Assembly: GCA_018340805.1 (NCBI GenBank)
Contig: JACMZG010001913.1
Coordinates: 36,431,882-36,495,881 of the forward strand
Origin: Microvelia longipes
Taxonomy: Eukaryota; Arthropoda; Insecta; Hemiptera; Veliidae
Direction of reading: 5' to 3'
Length of the DNA: 64,000 bases
Shown: positions 1 to 35,400 of the stretch, in pieces
Numbering within the stretch: position 1 is the stretch's first letter
How the letters are laid out: each line of letters begins with the position of its first letter
The notes under the pieces: generated by a model
What the model saw: only the letters and a program-made list of their open reading frames with translations
Told to the model about the DNA's origin: nothing
The model's database searches: none
Program-made: the position numbers and the translations under genes

Positions 1-111
1 AGTTCTCGATTCTTTGTTGGCTTTTATTACATTTTCTAAACCAAAGGTTGGTATCATATTATTTTATTACATTGATTAAATATCTTTCTTCAAAAATAAA
101 TTAATATAAAT

Positions 112-293
112 TATGTGCTTACCCGGGAACTACCAAATAACAGGCAGTACTCACACACAGGTTTTCACCTTAGTGAGATTTTCTTAACACTCCATTTTAT
201 CTCTTTCATTTTGTATTTACTTTTTGAAGCATATCTTTTTTGTAACTTTTATTTCATAGCTTTTATAAATTTGTCAATGTAGGAAAATTAAGA
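112..293 (-). repeat. Dispersed repeat, inverted partner of 9532-9718
   Basis: Read in reverse complement, this ~180 bp block matches 9532-9718 at roughly nine bases in ten or better, from the AGCACATAA end through the run ACACAGGTTTTCACC to GACAAATTT. The high similarity suggests a fairly young dispersed element. No coding content or clear terminal repeats were seen. Confidence 0.7.
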
Positions 294-434
294 TCTTTTT
301 GATTTGATTGGATTTGAATTAATGTAAAGGTAGTATTATTTTTATAATTGTTTTAATATCCCAACAAATTTTTATTTTTATAAACTTGTTTTATATCATC
401 CGACCAGACCTAACAAAATAATTATACAAGAAAT

Positions 435-890
435 TATTGAATCAGTTAGAAATGTGGCAAGCATGTTGTCCTAAATATATGTTTTATGTTGTCCAAAAAT
501 TAGTTTTAAGTGTCATCTTATTATCTGCATGAGTCCAATTCTTATTAAATGTCTAATTAATGAAAAAACAATCTAAAAACTAATTAAGTTGAAATTTGAC
601 TTGAGTGTATTATTCCTTTATGCGGTAAATAAGTTTACTAAGTTTTATTTCAATACGGCTAGTATGTCTTTGGTTTTTGTTGAATCACTAATGCTAAGCA
701 GCATAGAGTGGGTCAGTGCCTGAATGGGTGACCACTGGCAATAAAATGGATGTTTTTATTATTTAAAGAGAAGGAGATTGTTCATAATAAAAAGATTTTC
801 ATAATATGAATATTATTTCATATTATGCCGACGAGCAAAGGTAGCTTGAAGTGGTGAGCGTTTGCGCACCCAATCAAACTTTCCAAGATA
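435..890 (+). repeat. 5S rRNA-derived dispersed repeat (copy 1)
   Basis: Positions ~681-746 resemble the middle of 5S rRNA (GCTAAGCAGCAT...GTCAGTGCCTGAATGGGTGACCACTGG). The preceding ~240 bp match the flanks of other copies (TTGAAATTTGACTTGAGTG, TTTATTTCAATACGGCTAGTAT). This copy is 5' truncated. Confidence 0.65.
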
Positions 891-957
891 CCTATTACCC
901 AATTTTTTTAATGTTCAACTGTTCTCGAACCAATATTTTCCTGTGAAATGTTTATAG

Positions 958-23092
<22,135 letters not shown>

Positions 23093-23165
23093 TTTTGTTA
23101 TTTTTACATACCAAAGCTAACTTTTTGATTGGTTGAATTTACTTTTACTTTATTTTTAGACTGTA

Positions 23166-23171
23166 ATTAAA
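23166..23171 (+). terminator. Candidate poly(A) signal of RRP12 (ATTAAA)
   Basis: ATTAAA, the commonest variant poly(A) hexamer, lies 74 nt after the RRP12 stop codon. No AATAAA occurs between the stop and this point, and a repeat begins at about 23180, so the 3' UTR is probably short. Confidence 0.45.
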
Positions 23172-23179
23172 GTTATTAC

Positions 23180-23935
23180 CTTTCCTCATTTATACAATAG
23201 TTATAAAGGAAAAGTATTATGTTTACAAAAAATCTGAACCAGAATGAAAACGGAATCATTCATTAGACATTTTTAAGGCCTCCTGAGTGGTTTTTGCAAA
23301 GTTTTCTGTCTTTGTGTGTGTTCATTGTACACGCCCAGTGTATTTTTGCTAGAGTGTTGAAACTTTGTTCAAAAATCAGTCTACTGCTATAGTTGTGCTA
23401 TTTGGAAAATAATGTTTTTATTTTGACTCTGCAAACATTTTGAAAAATCATAAAATACGGAAAAATGATAGGTTCAGATTGAGATTAGGCACACATGTAG
23501 CCATGTATAAGACTAACATATGTGCCAAGTTTCATCTCATTATCAGCAGTTCAATTTTTATCGAAGGACTAGTGCACGTTTATTAAACAATTTTTAAATT
23601 ATCAGAAAATAATTCAAATAAGTTGAAATTTAGTGCAAGTGCATACCTTTACTTAATAAATAAGTAAACAAAGTTTTGTTTCAATACGAAAAGTATATCC
23701 ATAATTATTGTTGGATCATAAAAGTTAAGCAGAATACTGCGTGGTCAGTGCTTTATGGGTGACCACTAAGGATGAAATGAAAGTATTTTATCTGAGGGCA
23801 AAGAGCTGATGTTGCGTACATTTGACGAGTTGTATATTCTGAGGATGTGGAAGAGAGTTAGATGTAGGGAGGATGAGCGTAGCGAATCTGATGTGATGAG
23901 GAAAAGCTCTGAGGTACCCCGTACCCGATTTTTTT
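23180..23935 (+). repeat. 5S rRNA-derived dispersed repeat (copy 5, most complete)
   Basis: It runs from CTTTCCTCATTTATACAATA to TACCCGATTTTTTT. The 5S-like block at ~23712-23772 (GGATCATAAAAGTTAAGCAG, then GTGGTCAGTGC and TTTATGGGTGACCACT) is preceded by ~530 bp of family-specific sequence and followed by ~160 bp. It starts right after the RRP12 poly(A) region. Confidence 0.65.
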
Positions 23936-24044
23936 AATTATATGATAACTAATTTTGAAGAGAAAGATATTATTTATGTAATATTTAAAGGAGCTATTTT
24001 TCAGTAAAGTTATGCAGTACGTAAATTTAACTTTAAGACTATAA

Positions 24045-24205
24045 TAGTATTGTGCACAGTTATCATCTATTGACAGCTTGGGAAAATAGTGTGGAGAAAT
24101 CAATGAGGTTGAACCAAAATTATGGGTGTGGTTTAACATCCAGGCGCCCTTGAGTTATTTTCCCATGCTGTCAACTGATTATAACCGTGTGTTGTATTAC
24201 AGTAC
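24045..24205. mobile_element. MITE family A, copy 6
   Basis: Left TCATCTATTGACAGCTTGGG, right CATGCTGTCAACTGATTATA followed by ACCGTGTGTTGTATTAC. The inner right arm is partly deleted. Confidence 0.65.
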
Positions 24206-24850
24206 AGTACTGCTAAATATAAAGTAAAGGACAACTAAATTTAATGCTTAAATATAAAACATTATTTGACAGTTCAAGAGAATAATTAAATTGTAGATTT
24301 TGGTGCAGAGCCAGTATAAGTTATGCCATACAAAGTGTATGGAACTAAAGGCAGATACAATTAGATAGGTTTATTATTTCATTTCTACTCAAAAAATAGT
24401 TTTGCAGTTTTATTTAGGAATCTGTTTTCTGAATAATGAATTTTATTCAGAAAACATTTTTTTTTAAACAGAATGTTTTCTGTTTAAATTTGAATGAAGC
24501 CTACTGTAATTGAAAAAATTGGAATCTAAGCATAAACTATACTTTATTGACGAAAAATCTCTAACCAAAAAAGAGGTCGTCATCGGTGGAGCTTAACAAA
24601 TAATTGATGAAACTTTAAGTTGAGGTGTAGATCTAGATGGAAATTAATCTAGAAATTGAGATTCATTAAAACAATTTCCAAGTTATCACTCAAACTTAAG
24701 ATATCTAGGGTTTTGACTCTTGATTCTTTTATAAAGTGACTATACTAGGACTCTATTTTCTTATTATAGCGTAGTCTCCTTGCATATGACTATACTCGGC
24801 ATATATGACTATATGTGTCAACTGATATACATAATAACTATGTAAGTTTT

Positions 24851-25000
24851 CAACTATCAATTGAAAACTTAGGAAAATAGTGTTGGAGGAACCAATAAGT
24901 ATGATCTGATATGAAATTTTAACATAGGACTTACCTCAATGGCTCCCTCGCATAACTTGCCCACATTGTCAATTGATTATAGCTGTGTGTTGAACTATAG
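24851..25000. mobile_element. MITE family A, copy 7
   Basis: Left AACTATCAATTGAAAACTTA, right CATTGTCAATTGATTATAGC followed by TGTGTGTTGAACTATAG, with inner AACCAATAAGTATGATCTGA / CCTCAATGGCTCCCTCG. Confidence 0.65.
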
Positions 25001-25248
25001 CATTTAATCAATGAGTTGAAGTCATGTATATTTTCACCTGCAAAAATGTATATGAGGTACCTGGTAAGATGTTATCTGTAAACCCTGAAAAATTTTACCT
25101 ACCACTGATGTAACGTTTGTTATGAAATTCTATTAATTTATTGTTATTTTGTGAGTAACAGAATATATTATAATTTTTTTTTATTATTACCCTGTTTTAT
25201 TTTCCTTGAGTTGTGATCATTTAAAGAAACTGTTAAACATAGTTTTAG

Positions 25249-25478
<230 letters not shown>

Positions 25479-25974
25479 TATACATACTATATAACAGAAT
25501 TTAAGATAGGAAACACTAAGAAAATACTTACATAAAATTAGTAACGTTTTGAACAATGTTCTTCATCTGACAGAGAGGGACTCACATGGTGGATATAAAT
25601 ATATCCACCTTGTGTCCCCTGAACCCTATTGAAAACCAGGTTATTGTGACATCTTTAAACTAGTTTGCTAAGTATGCAAAATCATTTTCAGTAAATTTTG
25701 CAAAATTCAAGGTTATTATTTTTTGTAGCAGAAATATTGTTATTTATGATTTTAAAGGCGCTAAAACGTATGCAACCGAACCGCAGTCAGTATGACCACT
25801 CTAGGTGATCAAAAAGTCTAAAAAATCATAATAAATTACCAGAAACCAAAATTACTGTCAATAATGAAAATTAAATTTTGAGTAAAGTGTCGTTTTCTAT
25901 GTATTTTTGGGCACTGAATCAAGTCTAAAGTCAACATAGATGACAAAGACAGTCGTTTTCGATGTTTCCTGGGC

Positions 25975-26075
25975 CTGTGGGTTAAATAAGAGTGGTTCGG
26001 AGGCGATATGAGTACACAAAAGCAAGGGTACGTGGGTTCGAATCCTGGGAAGGACGATCATTTTTATCGTTTTTT
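25975..26075 (+). mobile_element. tRNA-like SINE remnant
   Basis: A good B box (GGTTCGAATCC) at ~26035 follows a degenerate A-box-like TGGGTTAAATAAG at ~25979. The region does not fold as a functional tRNA in my hands and differs from the 19962 family. Confidence 0.4.
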
Positions 26076-26102
26076 ACAAGCTTTGAAAAATAGGTTTCGC
26101 CA

Positions 26103-26107
<5 letters not shown>

Positions 26108-26178
<71 letters not shown>

Positions 26179-26200
26179 CACCACACACACACATATATTA
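26108..26200. repeat. (TA)n microsatellite
   Basis: About 65 bp of TA dinucleotide followed by CACACACACA. Confidence 0.9.
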
Positions 26201-26439
26201 TATGTATAATTTAATCAGCCTTAAGATATAATAATTAAAAGAATCAGGATAAGGCTAAGAAAACTCACTCTGTTCCCTGTCCCGGCGTTTTGAATATTAA
26301 CACACTCTTTATTAGGGCAACCTGAAGACATATAATAATACAAAAAGGTTATAAAGACAAAAAATAAACAAAGATAACTCGAAACTCAAAAACTAGAAAT
26401 GTGAATGTAAGAAACGCAGACAGAATATGTAGCGCATTT

Positions 26440-26690
26440 TTCATTATTTATTATTATAAATATGTACTATCTAGCGAGCGAAGCGAGCCTTTATTACTAT
26501 TTATTATTATAAATATATGCTTGCATCCTATGTATATATGCTTGTGCTACTATACTATGTATTATTATAAACATATGCAGTCTAGCGAGCCTTTTTTAAC
26601 TATTTATTGTTATAAATATAATAATCTAGCGAGCATAGCGTGTCTTTTTTATTATGTAATGTATTTTTTATAATTTTAGCGAGCCTACTG
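26440..26690 (+). repeat. Degenerate tandem array (~50-60 bp unit)
   Basis: Four to five units share TATTTATTATTATAAATAT and TCTAGCGAGCGAAGCGAGCC. The GCGAGC stretches stand out against the AT background. Confidence 0.6.
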
Positions 26691-26989
26691 TTACTATGTT
26701 ATAAATAGTTTAACATATGTTGTAAACTTTGAGAACCGGGATGAATCGCGTCCCAGCTTTTACAAGTGTAGATTATATTTACAGTTGTAGTTAGATTCAA
26801 AACTTATTACAATCCTAGGACAATGGGGACAACATAACTTTAAATTGAAATGTGTTCTAACTTAAACGTTTAAAGTTCATTGTTTGGTTTAGTTAGTTAA
26901 AAATAAATTTAATTTCGTTAATTAACGATCAACGATGTTTTCCCGCCTAAACATTTCCTGTTTCTACTTTATTATTTGATAAGATGTAT

Positions 26990-27530
26990 GGCAACCAAGG
27001 ATCTTGAATAAAGGGGATGACGCACTAAGTCGATTTGCCACACAAAAAAGTGACCCCATCGAAAACCAGAAAATAGAGAGAATTCAAAACGAAAAACACA
27101 TGTCAAAAACCAACTGCACATGCTTGGTACAAACTGCGCATGCTTACAATTCTTAAAACAGCGCAGGTCTTAAAATTTAGAGGCAAACTTACGTCACAAT
27201 GGATTCCATTGTTTATTGCTTGAGAAGGTTATAACAAAACACGCTTAAATTATCACTCACTGAAGAGGCAAAGTATATTCCAAAATTTAAAATTATATAA
27301 GCACAAATGACTTAACAAGCACCACAAATGTAACAATCACGAGAAGCACAGAAGAAAGTTGAAAAGCAAACTCGACAACCTTGCTACATAACCTGCGTTT
27401 GGCGCTTTTTTCATTATAATCAAGGGGAAGGGGTAAGTTTGCTTCTAATTCTCTATCTCATACAACTTCCATGGGGTCAGAAAAGTTCCTTAATGCGTCA
27501 TCCCCTTTATTCAAGATCCTTGATGGCAAC
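26990..27530. mobile_element. ~540 bp inverted-repeat DNA element upstream of DBF4
   Basis: Left GGCAACCAAGGATCTTGAAT, then AAAGGGGATGACGCA, is the complement of right TGCGTCATCCCCTTTATTCA, then AGATCCTTGATGGC. Pairing continues with gaps to ~100 bp (GACCCCAT / ATGGGGTC, TAGAGAGAATTC / GAATTCTCTA-like). No transposase. It lies 640 bp upstream of the DBF4 ATG. Confidence 0.7.
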
Positions 27531-27779
27531 ACTGGTTATTCCCCCGCTTTCTCCATCCCTACTCCTAGGTCGATGACTGAACTTCCCCCACTCAAGTTTC
27601 CGTCTTATGTTTTGTTTGGGTATCTAAATCGTTCCTCCATATTTCATGTACGTTTAGTGTTTAAAATTTCTATTTTGAGGGGGTTTTCTCACTTTTTGTG
27701 TACTTTTAGTATCATGATCTTAATAAAATTGTGTCTATTGTTTAGTTTTTACGCTAGAGAGTGGTATTAAAGGTGAATT

Positions 27780-28165
27780 TTATTATTATACGGATATTAA
27801 CTTGCAAAAATAGCTGAGAATGTAAAGGGTTTCAGTAGAGCAAGAAGTCTGAGTTGCGGGAGACCGTCTCGTATTGAAACTCTATCGGTTTTTGCGCTTT
27901 TTAACTACGCCCATACACTGCCCGACTCACCTTTTTCTTTAAAAATACATCAAAATTAACAATTTTCTTATAAATTCAATAAAATACAGACAAATCGGTA
28001 ACCAATTCACTTCTTACTTACCTGACTTTTACGTTTTTGACGTTAAACTCTTTCCTGATATCAGTATTTCTAATCAATTAAGTAGCTTAAATTTGTATAA
28101 ATTTGATAGATAATGTGCTATTAGATAACTAGTTATCAAATGAAGTTCCCTATGTAATTTTGGTA
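27780..28165 (+). promoter_or_regulatory. Probable promoter/5' UTR region of DBF4
   Basis: This is the stretch directly upstream of the DBF4 start codon. It is locally richer in G+C around 27840-27930 than the flanking DNA and has no recognised repeat. No clear TATA box or initiator was picked out, so the call rests on position only. Confidence 0.3.
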
Positions 28166-31100
28166 ATGGTTTCCCCATGCAAGAAAAAGTCCGATAAGAA
28201 AGGCAAATCTCCGAAACAAAACAAAGGTAAATTCTTTATCTATTTTTATTCATAGTTATTTGTACAGTTACATAGTGCACTCACATTCTTCGTCTATTTC
28301 CAGAGTCATTTTACGTGTAGTCAGCAAAATTATTTTAACATTCATATTTTACAGGGTGACTACGTAGCTTCATATTTTTATGATTTGATTGCTCCAAAAT
28401 TATGTTATAATTACTGATTCTTTCCTGAAGTTATTACTATCTGTAAAATAAATGTTTTGTATGATAATTTTTGAACATTTTATGAACTGGAAACAATTTT
28501 AAATTATGATCGAGATGAAATCCTTTTATATTTTTTATTAAAGGTTGTCATTTTAGTCTTTGTTCCCCTTACTGATAGTTCTTACCTCTGAAAACTTAAT
28601 TATGGTAATTTTTAAGTTGCTTTATTAACAACGTTTTATTTTGTTTCTGTTATCTGTGTAATGAACTAAATTACCTTCTTAGTGGTTACATTTAATTGTT
28701 CATTATCACATAACCACTTGTTATTTGTTGTACTTGTAAACTTTTAAACAAAGATATGTTATGGTACTAATAGGTTTTATTATTAAAACTAAGTTATTCA
28801 ACGATTAATATTTTGTGGCTTTAATGTTTCATTATGAAAATTACCACGTTTTCATGGTTACCTGAAATCTACTTAGTAAATTCTATCACAAGACAACTCT
28901 ATCTGAATCTCTGTTTGCACACTCTCTTTAAAATGTTTCTGAAATATAACTCAACTAGATGTTTATTTAGACAATACTAAACAATTGGGTTTTATTAACT
29001 TTTAACTTGAATAACAGGTACCTAATAATAATATCAGTGGTAAAATTGACCCCCCCTGAGTGTCGTTCAAATCAATATCAATTCAAACTAAAATGTTTAC
29101 TGACGATAAATTGTAGTCAAACCTCTTTTTTCCTAGTTTGACTTTCCAAATCTATCTTAATCCTTGCTAATGATTACTATTTTTGCTTCCTTACCTTATG
29201 AAAGGAGGAGAAAGCATTACATTAGAAAAAAAATAGAACACCCACTTTTTTATCTAATGTCAATGTTTCAGCACTTACAGATCTAAAAAATAAACTAAAT
29301 TAGAGTTAGTTTGTATTGAAGCGCGTGGAAGCATGTAGATGTGAGTCTTCAAAACCCACTACAGCTCAATGGGCTTATTAAATTTTAATGAAACTTTGCT
29401 CAAAAATCATGTCCTATGAGAAGAAATACTGATTCAATTTTGGAGTTAAATAGCATCTCTTCAAACTTAAAAAAATCATTTAAAAAATTACAAAAATGTA
29501 TTTGTTTGATAAAAACTTTTTTGAATAGAAAGAGACCTCTACTAGGCTTACAAATTTTCAAAATATATGAATGGTTTTTGGTGCAAACACAATATTTTTC
29601 CTTTGCCTCTTTGGTCTGAATGAGGAAAATTAAAAATAATTTTATTAACACTGTATACTGTGTAGGAAGTTTATCTGCTATTCGCAAGGGTAGTAAACCC
29701 TTAAGTGGGAAAAAATTTTATTTGGATATTCGAAATCAGTCAACATCTAGAAAGCTTGAGGAGCAGATCACGTCTCTTGGTGGGGTAAGTTGTAACTTTC
29801 TTAAGGTTTATGTACAATTATAGCTAAGGTTGGGGACAGTGATAACCCCTGTTGTGCTAAAATCTTAGGCTTTTTGTTCTGTCCTCAACATTTAAATGTA
29901 TTATTTTCAAATTGTTATTAGTTTTGTTAGGGAGAAATGTTATTGGTTCATGCTGACCCCACCCCTAATATCGCCAGGAAAGATAATTATAGATTTTTGG
30001 TGGGATTATTGTCTTTATCAGATAAACAAAATAACTTGTATTATTAAAACAATAACTGAAAATGCTCTGAATTGTTGATATAAAAAATTGTATAACCTCC
30101 CTTTCACCAATCAAATAAATTGTGAAACCTAGGAAAGCTAATATTTATAACTTTTGGCAATAAAATTATTTTTTAATTGAATTGAATTATTGCTTGTCTA
30201 TTATCTTTCAGTATTAGTTTATTATTTTCCATACTTCTTGTCACTAATGATTTTAAACTGGATATGCTCAAGAAATGTTTAATCAACATCATCATTTGCA
30301 ACTATGAAAGCTTCACCACTTAACTGTCGTTAGAGTTACTAAGCTTACTGTTACAGACCAGGGATCTGCAAACTTGAGTATGTGAGCCCCAAAGGACACG
30401 CAAACAATATTATATTATTTTTAATCAAACAAAATAATAAATATATTAAAGAAAGTGTTAGTAGTATAAAGTAATAATACTTAATAAAGTAGTAGTAGCA
30501 GTGCTTACTTTAACTATTTATTTAAAATAAGTACATTAAATAAGCCTTAAATTATTGCTATTGATTTATGACTAAGATTGAGCATTCCTTTTTTGGTCTT
30601 TAATAAGGCAAGACCTAACAACTTACAAAATGCGTTCTTTAGTAAGTGATTGAAGCAGGCTGGCATTATGGGCAGGCTCAAATGTACTTGTACTTATCAC
30701 CTGTTGACAACATGTCCACTTACACTATTTAATCATGAAGGCTGTGATTTTTGTTGCTGCATTTTATTGTAAACAGTGGAGCTAAAGCGTGATATTAATC
30801 TTAGGCCTATTAAAATTGTATAGAATATTTGTGTATGTTTTATTTGTTTACAGCAAATTCATCCCTTCTCCCGAGTCCTATTCCCACTTCCTCTTAATAC
30901 CACTTTTTTCCGTGATAAAATTTAATAGGTTATGCACTGATTATTATAATTAAAGGTTTTAATGCGCCTTTTTGAAAGTAAGTATTTTTATTTATTTTAA
31001 TAAAACTTAAGATATAAAAATTCTACCTTTTCCTCTATGCCATATACTTATACATGTTTTCTTATAATAATAGTAAATAATTTAAACATTATTAAACGAT

Positions 31101-32353
31101 TGTGTAGACTTTTTGGCACATTTTGTTTACTAATAAATTATTAACGTTCGAGAAGTCTCCAATAACTGTGTATTAGAATGTAAGTATTAAAAAACATATT
31201 AAAGTAGTGTTGTCCGACCTGAAGGCAACTCTGCTAAATTTGAAAGCATGTGAACTAATTCTATTGTTGTTTTAACTCTACCTGTTTTTATTTTACAATG
31301 GATTTATATCTGAACAAAAAAAATATAGGTATCTTATGACCCCTTTTTCTTGTCTATAGATTACTAAGTACAGCCAAAGTATTGGACTTTATTAATTAAT
31401 CTTTATTCAAATTTAATAAATTAATTTATTAAAATCTTTGATTTTGACTTTATAATAGTCAAAATCAAAGAGTTTTGTAAAAATAAACAGCTTTTTACAA
31501 GCCTTTTAGACACAAAGTTTACAAAGGTTAACATCACAACATATTATTTAATTTTTCAAAGAAAACTCGCTTGATTATCCTATATATTATTTGCACTTAC
31601 TTGTAGCTAAGTTAATGCTAAGTTTTAGCGCATTATATCTGAAAAATTTGAACAAATTAAAACTAAGATGTGATGCTACTGCTAAGATTGTGAAACAAAT
31701 TCCGATAACTTAAGTAGAAATTTGATTCATAAGCAAAAAAAGTATTCAAAGAAAATTTGCACCAGACATTATGATATTAAACTGGGCAGAATCTTAAACA
31801 AATCTAATAAAGTAATCGCTTACTCGAACACGGGACACGACATCTCCTGATCACTAGTCTATATAGGATCAGGAAATGTAGTCAAACTATGAATCAGGAG
31901 ATGCCGTAGTTGAAAACAACAAGTTTTCAAGTAAGTGTTTTCTGGTTGCTTAAGGTTTTTTAGTTGCATAAATTGATTTTACTAGATCCTAAATCTAGAT
32001 AAACTCAAACAGCGCCACCTTTATTTATTTCCCCCTTATACTGTCTTTAGTTTTTCCGTTTTTTTCAACATTTCGTATAGAGTAGTTGTATCGACTTCGA
32101 ACCAGTTTTATTCGATGTTAGTGCCCCAACAATCACATAAGTACAGGTTTTTCCCAAAAAAAAAAATTTACCTTGAATTTTACTAATTATAAAAGAAATT
32201 TGCTGACTCAACAAACTGGGTTAATTATGTCAAATACCTGATTTTCAAGGATTCGTGTCCTCTCCAAAGTTAATTTTTGTACCAAGTTTGATAAAAAATA
32301 TACGTTCCTGAGATAGAGAGCTTACAATAATCTGTGAGAAATACCACACACAA

Positions 32354-32405
<52 letters not shown>

Positions 32406-35400
32406 ATATATATAATATATATATAAAGCTATGAAAAACGTATTTTCTCGTGATCAGGGACCTCTGAAACGGATACACACTCCTAGTTGGCCCCTCACCA
32501 CTCAAGCTATCTCATTAGTGAATTTTCTTCATATAAAATTTGCTAAATGTAGTCTTAGGAACAAACTACTATCACAATAGTAATTTTAGGGACAAAAAAT
32601 ATCCTCCAGCTTAATATTTGATTTGAGTATTTATTTAATAGCAATTGGCAACATCCACCATTTTTTCCTAAATATATAAAATGCTGCAAAGACTTTCCTA
32701 GATAGTTAAATTTTAATTTCCCTATTATTTACATTTTAAGGGAGTTTCTAATAAAACACATTACTAGTTTCATTTAATTTGTATGGGAAGATGTTTTTTT
32801 AGTTTTCATTTATTATATAAAAGATAAGATTATGTGTAAATAATAAGTATTTGTGAATACATTGAATAGCTGTTTGTACCTTTGTTCTTATTGTTTTTTT
32901 CTTTGTTATGCAACTTTGTATTCTGATTAAATTACCCTCTTTCTTTAACGAAAAAGCGATCTTAAATGAGATCATTTTATCTGAGCATTTTAAATGCGTC
33001 ATGATTTATTGTAAGGTTATTGAGCTATGATATTATTTGGTGTTATATGCGTAATTTTTTCGCCCAGTCATTTGTTCAAATGCAGAAAAATATTGTAAAA
33101 TTAGTGATTTATTGATATTAAGTTGGCAATGGGATTATGACGTTTACGTTACTGCGCTCTAGCGGTGGAATATTGAACTAGCTGCTAAGAATCCATTTTG
33201 GTTAGGTTAAAACGCGTAACGTTTATGTGAAGTGACGCAAAATTTAGTTAAATAATTGACTTATTTGTTCAAGAAATTGTGAATCTAGTGCTATTTAACT
33301 GTTTAGTGACTGAGCCGTTTTATTTCAGTTAATTTGGCAACCAAAATGTGAGTTATTGCGATGTTTTTACTGTATTTGTTTTGGGGTTAAGTTTCTCTTA
33401 TACGGGGTTCGATTTCACAAAATTGACATGCCTACTTTCCTTATGGCTAACCCGCTTAAATTCTGTTGCAATATTACGCTTCTATTCTATTGTTTTGTTC
33501 CAATTGTGTTTGTTACACGTTTCGATTTATCTAAATAATATAAATTTTACTTTCTAAACAAAGTAGTTAATGAGGATTCATATTAAGACTGTACTCATAA
33601 AAGTAGTACCCTTTTCCAATGCATTTGTCGAATGAATTGTTATATTTTAGATCATTAACTTTAAACTATGCTTATTTGGTTTGAAATTTACTTACCTACG
33701 TGTATATTGTTTTGATACCTTTATTAATTAATGGGTAATCTCCTCTTGATTCGATGAAAGCTGGGTGAAGCTAAGTGTTGTCTAAAAATGTTTGTTTGGC
33801 ACATGAACTGGAGTAAACTACTGTACTGTGCACTATTCTTTACACTGAAATTTTTCATTTTTGAGTAATCTAGGGTAAAATAGAATTAACTCGGATTAGA
33901 TGCGTGTGTAAACAGAAAAGGGAAATTAAGTGTTAATAACCTTCCTGGGTCATCTAACCTTCCTAGGTAAACAAAATTAATAAAAATAATTTACCATATA
34001 CCTACGGTTTGTGATCAGCTTATTAATTAAAAGTTGTTTTGTTAGGAAAAGTAGTTATTTTACAAGATCTATAATGTTTAAGGCTGACTCGTTTGGTTTA
34101 CCTCTATTTTTATTCTAAGTATGAAATTATTAATTTTAGAGTTATTATTTAATTAGTTTGCTTGTATTTTGTAAAAAAATACAGACAATTGCTATTATAT
34201 TATGTAATAATTATTGATAACACATTAGTTATTATCACATGTGAACTTCAGAACTTTATTTTGCTCGGTCTTTTTGGGGTAAAAAGTGCTGTTTGGAGTA
34301 AGATTCTTCTTGTTTCTCCTTGCTCGAGATTCGTTATAGATGAGTGTAGGGCAGTTCGGAATTGTACCGTGGAGTTGTCCGAACTTAGTTCTAATTCTAA
34401 GTTACTCTAGTACACAGGAGTAACATGCCCAACAAATTTATACACTTACCTCCAGAACCTCTCAAAATTCTAATATTAATAGTCTGCCCGCTTGGATTTA
34501 GTCCACTCAGAGTCTCGATAACTTCTGGTAATTGTTTTATTAGTAATTTATATAATCTTAGAGACAAAGTATCATGGGCGGGAAATAGATTTGGTTTAAA
34601 GACCAATTGTGATGTTTCTCTTAAACTATTTCTTACCCTGTTTTATCAATCGTTAGATGACTGGTACAGGCCTGTAGTCAGCCAAAACTCGTAGGTGAGG
34701 GGGGATTCACACATCTACAAGAGAATTACAGTAAAATCTACTTTGTCAAAGGGGGCAACATTTTTTCTAGGGCAGGCGATGCCCTACCTGGCTACGGGCC
34801 TGAACTGGTATTGTAAGCCTATTTCTGGTTATTAGCATATACTTTTTAAAAAAAAAAAATTTAGTATATAATTATTTTAAATAAACATTTGACTTAGTAT
34901 GGTAGTGTAGAAAATGGTCTACTTGGATTGCTAGAAAGAAAAGAGCCATTTTGTAAAATTTCTAATCCTTTCTAACTACCAAAAAAGGTTATTCAATGGA
35001 AATTTGTTTGTGGCTGTGGCTCTGAAGCTACATCATTGTTTTTTTTATCATTGATTTTACTGATTGTTTAGGGAGTTGAAACATTTTTGGTTGGAGATGT
35101 TAGTTATTTGGTAACAGATAGGAAATCAACGTTAACTAACGGCTCTAGTCCACACCCCCTCTCTGCATCATCGCCTTCCCCTTCCGATGCAGCTCCACTA
35201 CAGACACGAACTGTAAGTTTGTAAAAAAAACTTTGTAAAAACTATTTTATATTTTAGTTCTTTTTGTTTTTTTAGAATAAAAGTTACTGTGGTTTCATGC
35301 TGTTTATCAACAGGGTTGAAACTAAATTCTAAAGTGAATTCTATCCTGTTTTTGTTTAGCCAATACAGTTTGGCCCTGGTGTTTTAAAGCATGAAAATAT

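Noticed and set aside
29416..29619. 67-codon frame just before DBF4 exon 2
   Set aside because: Ends in a stop before the exon-2 acceptor and does not match DBF4; exon 1 at 28166 joins exon 2 in phase instead.
34397..34694. Overlapping frames on both strands of a slightly GC-richer patch in DBF4 intron 2
   Set aside because: No recognisable family. The minus-strand frame starts at a TTG codon and has a donor-like GGTAAGTG, but nothing to join to. Possibly an old retroelement piece.
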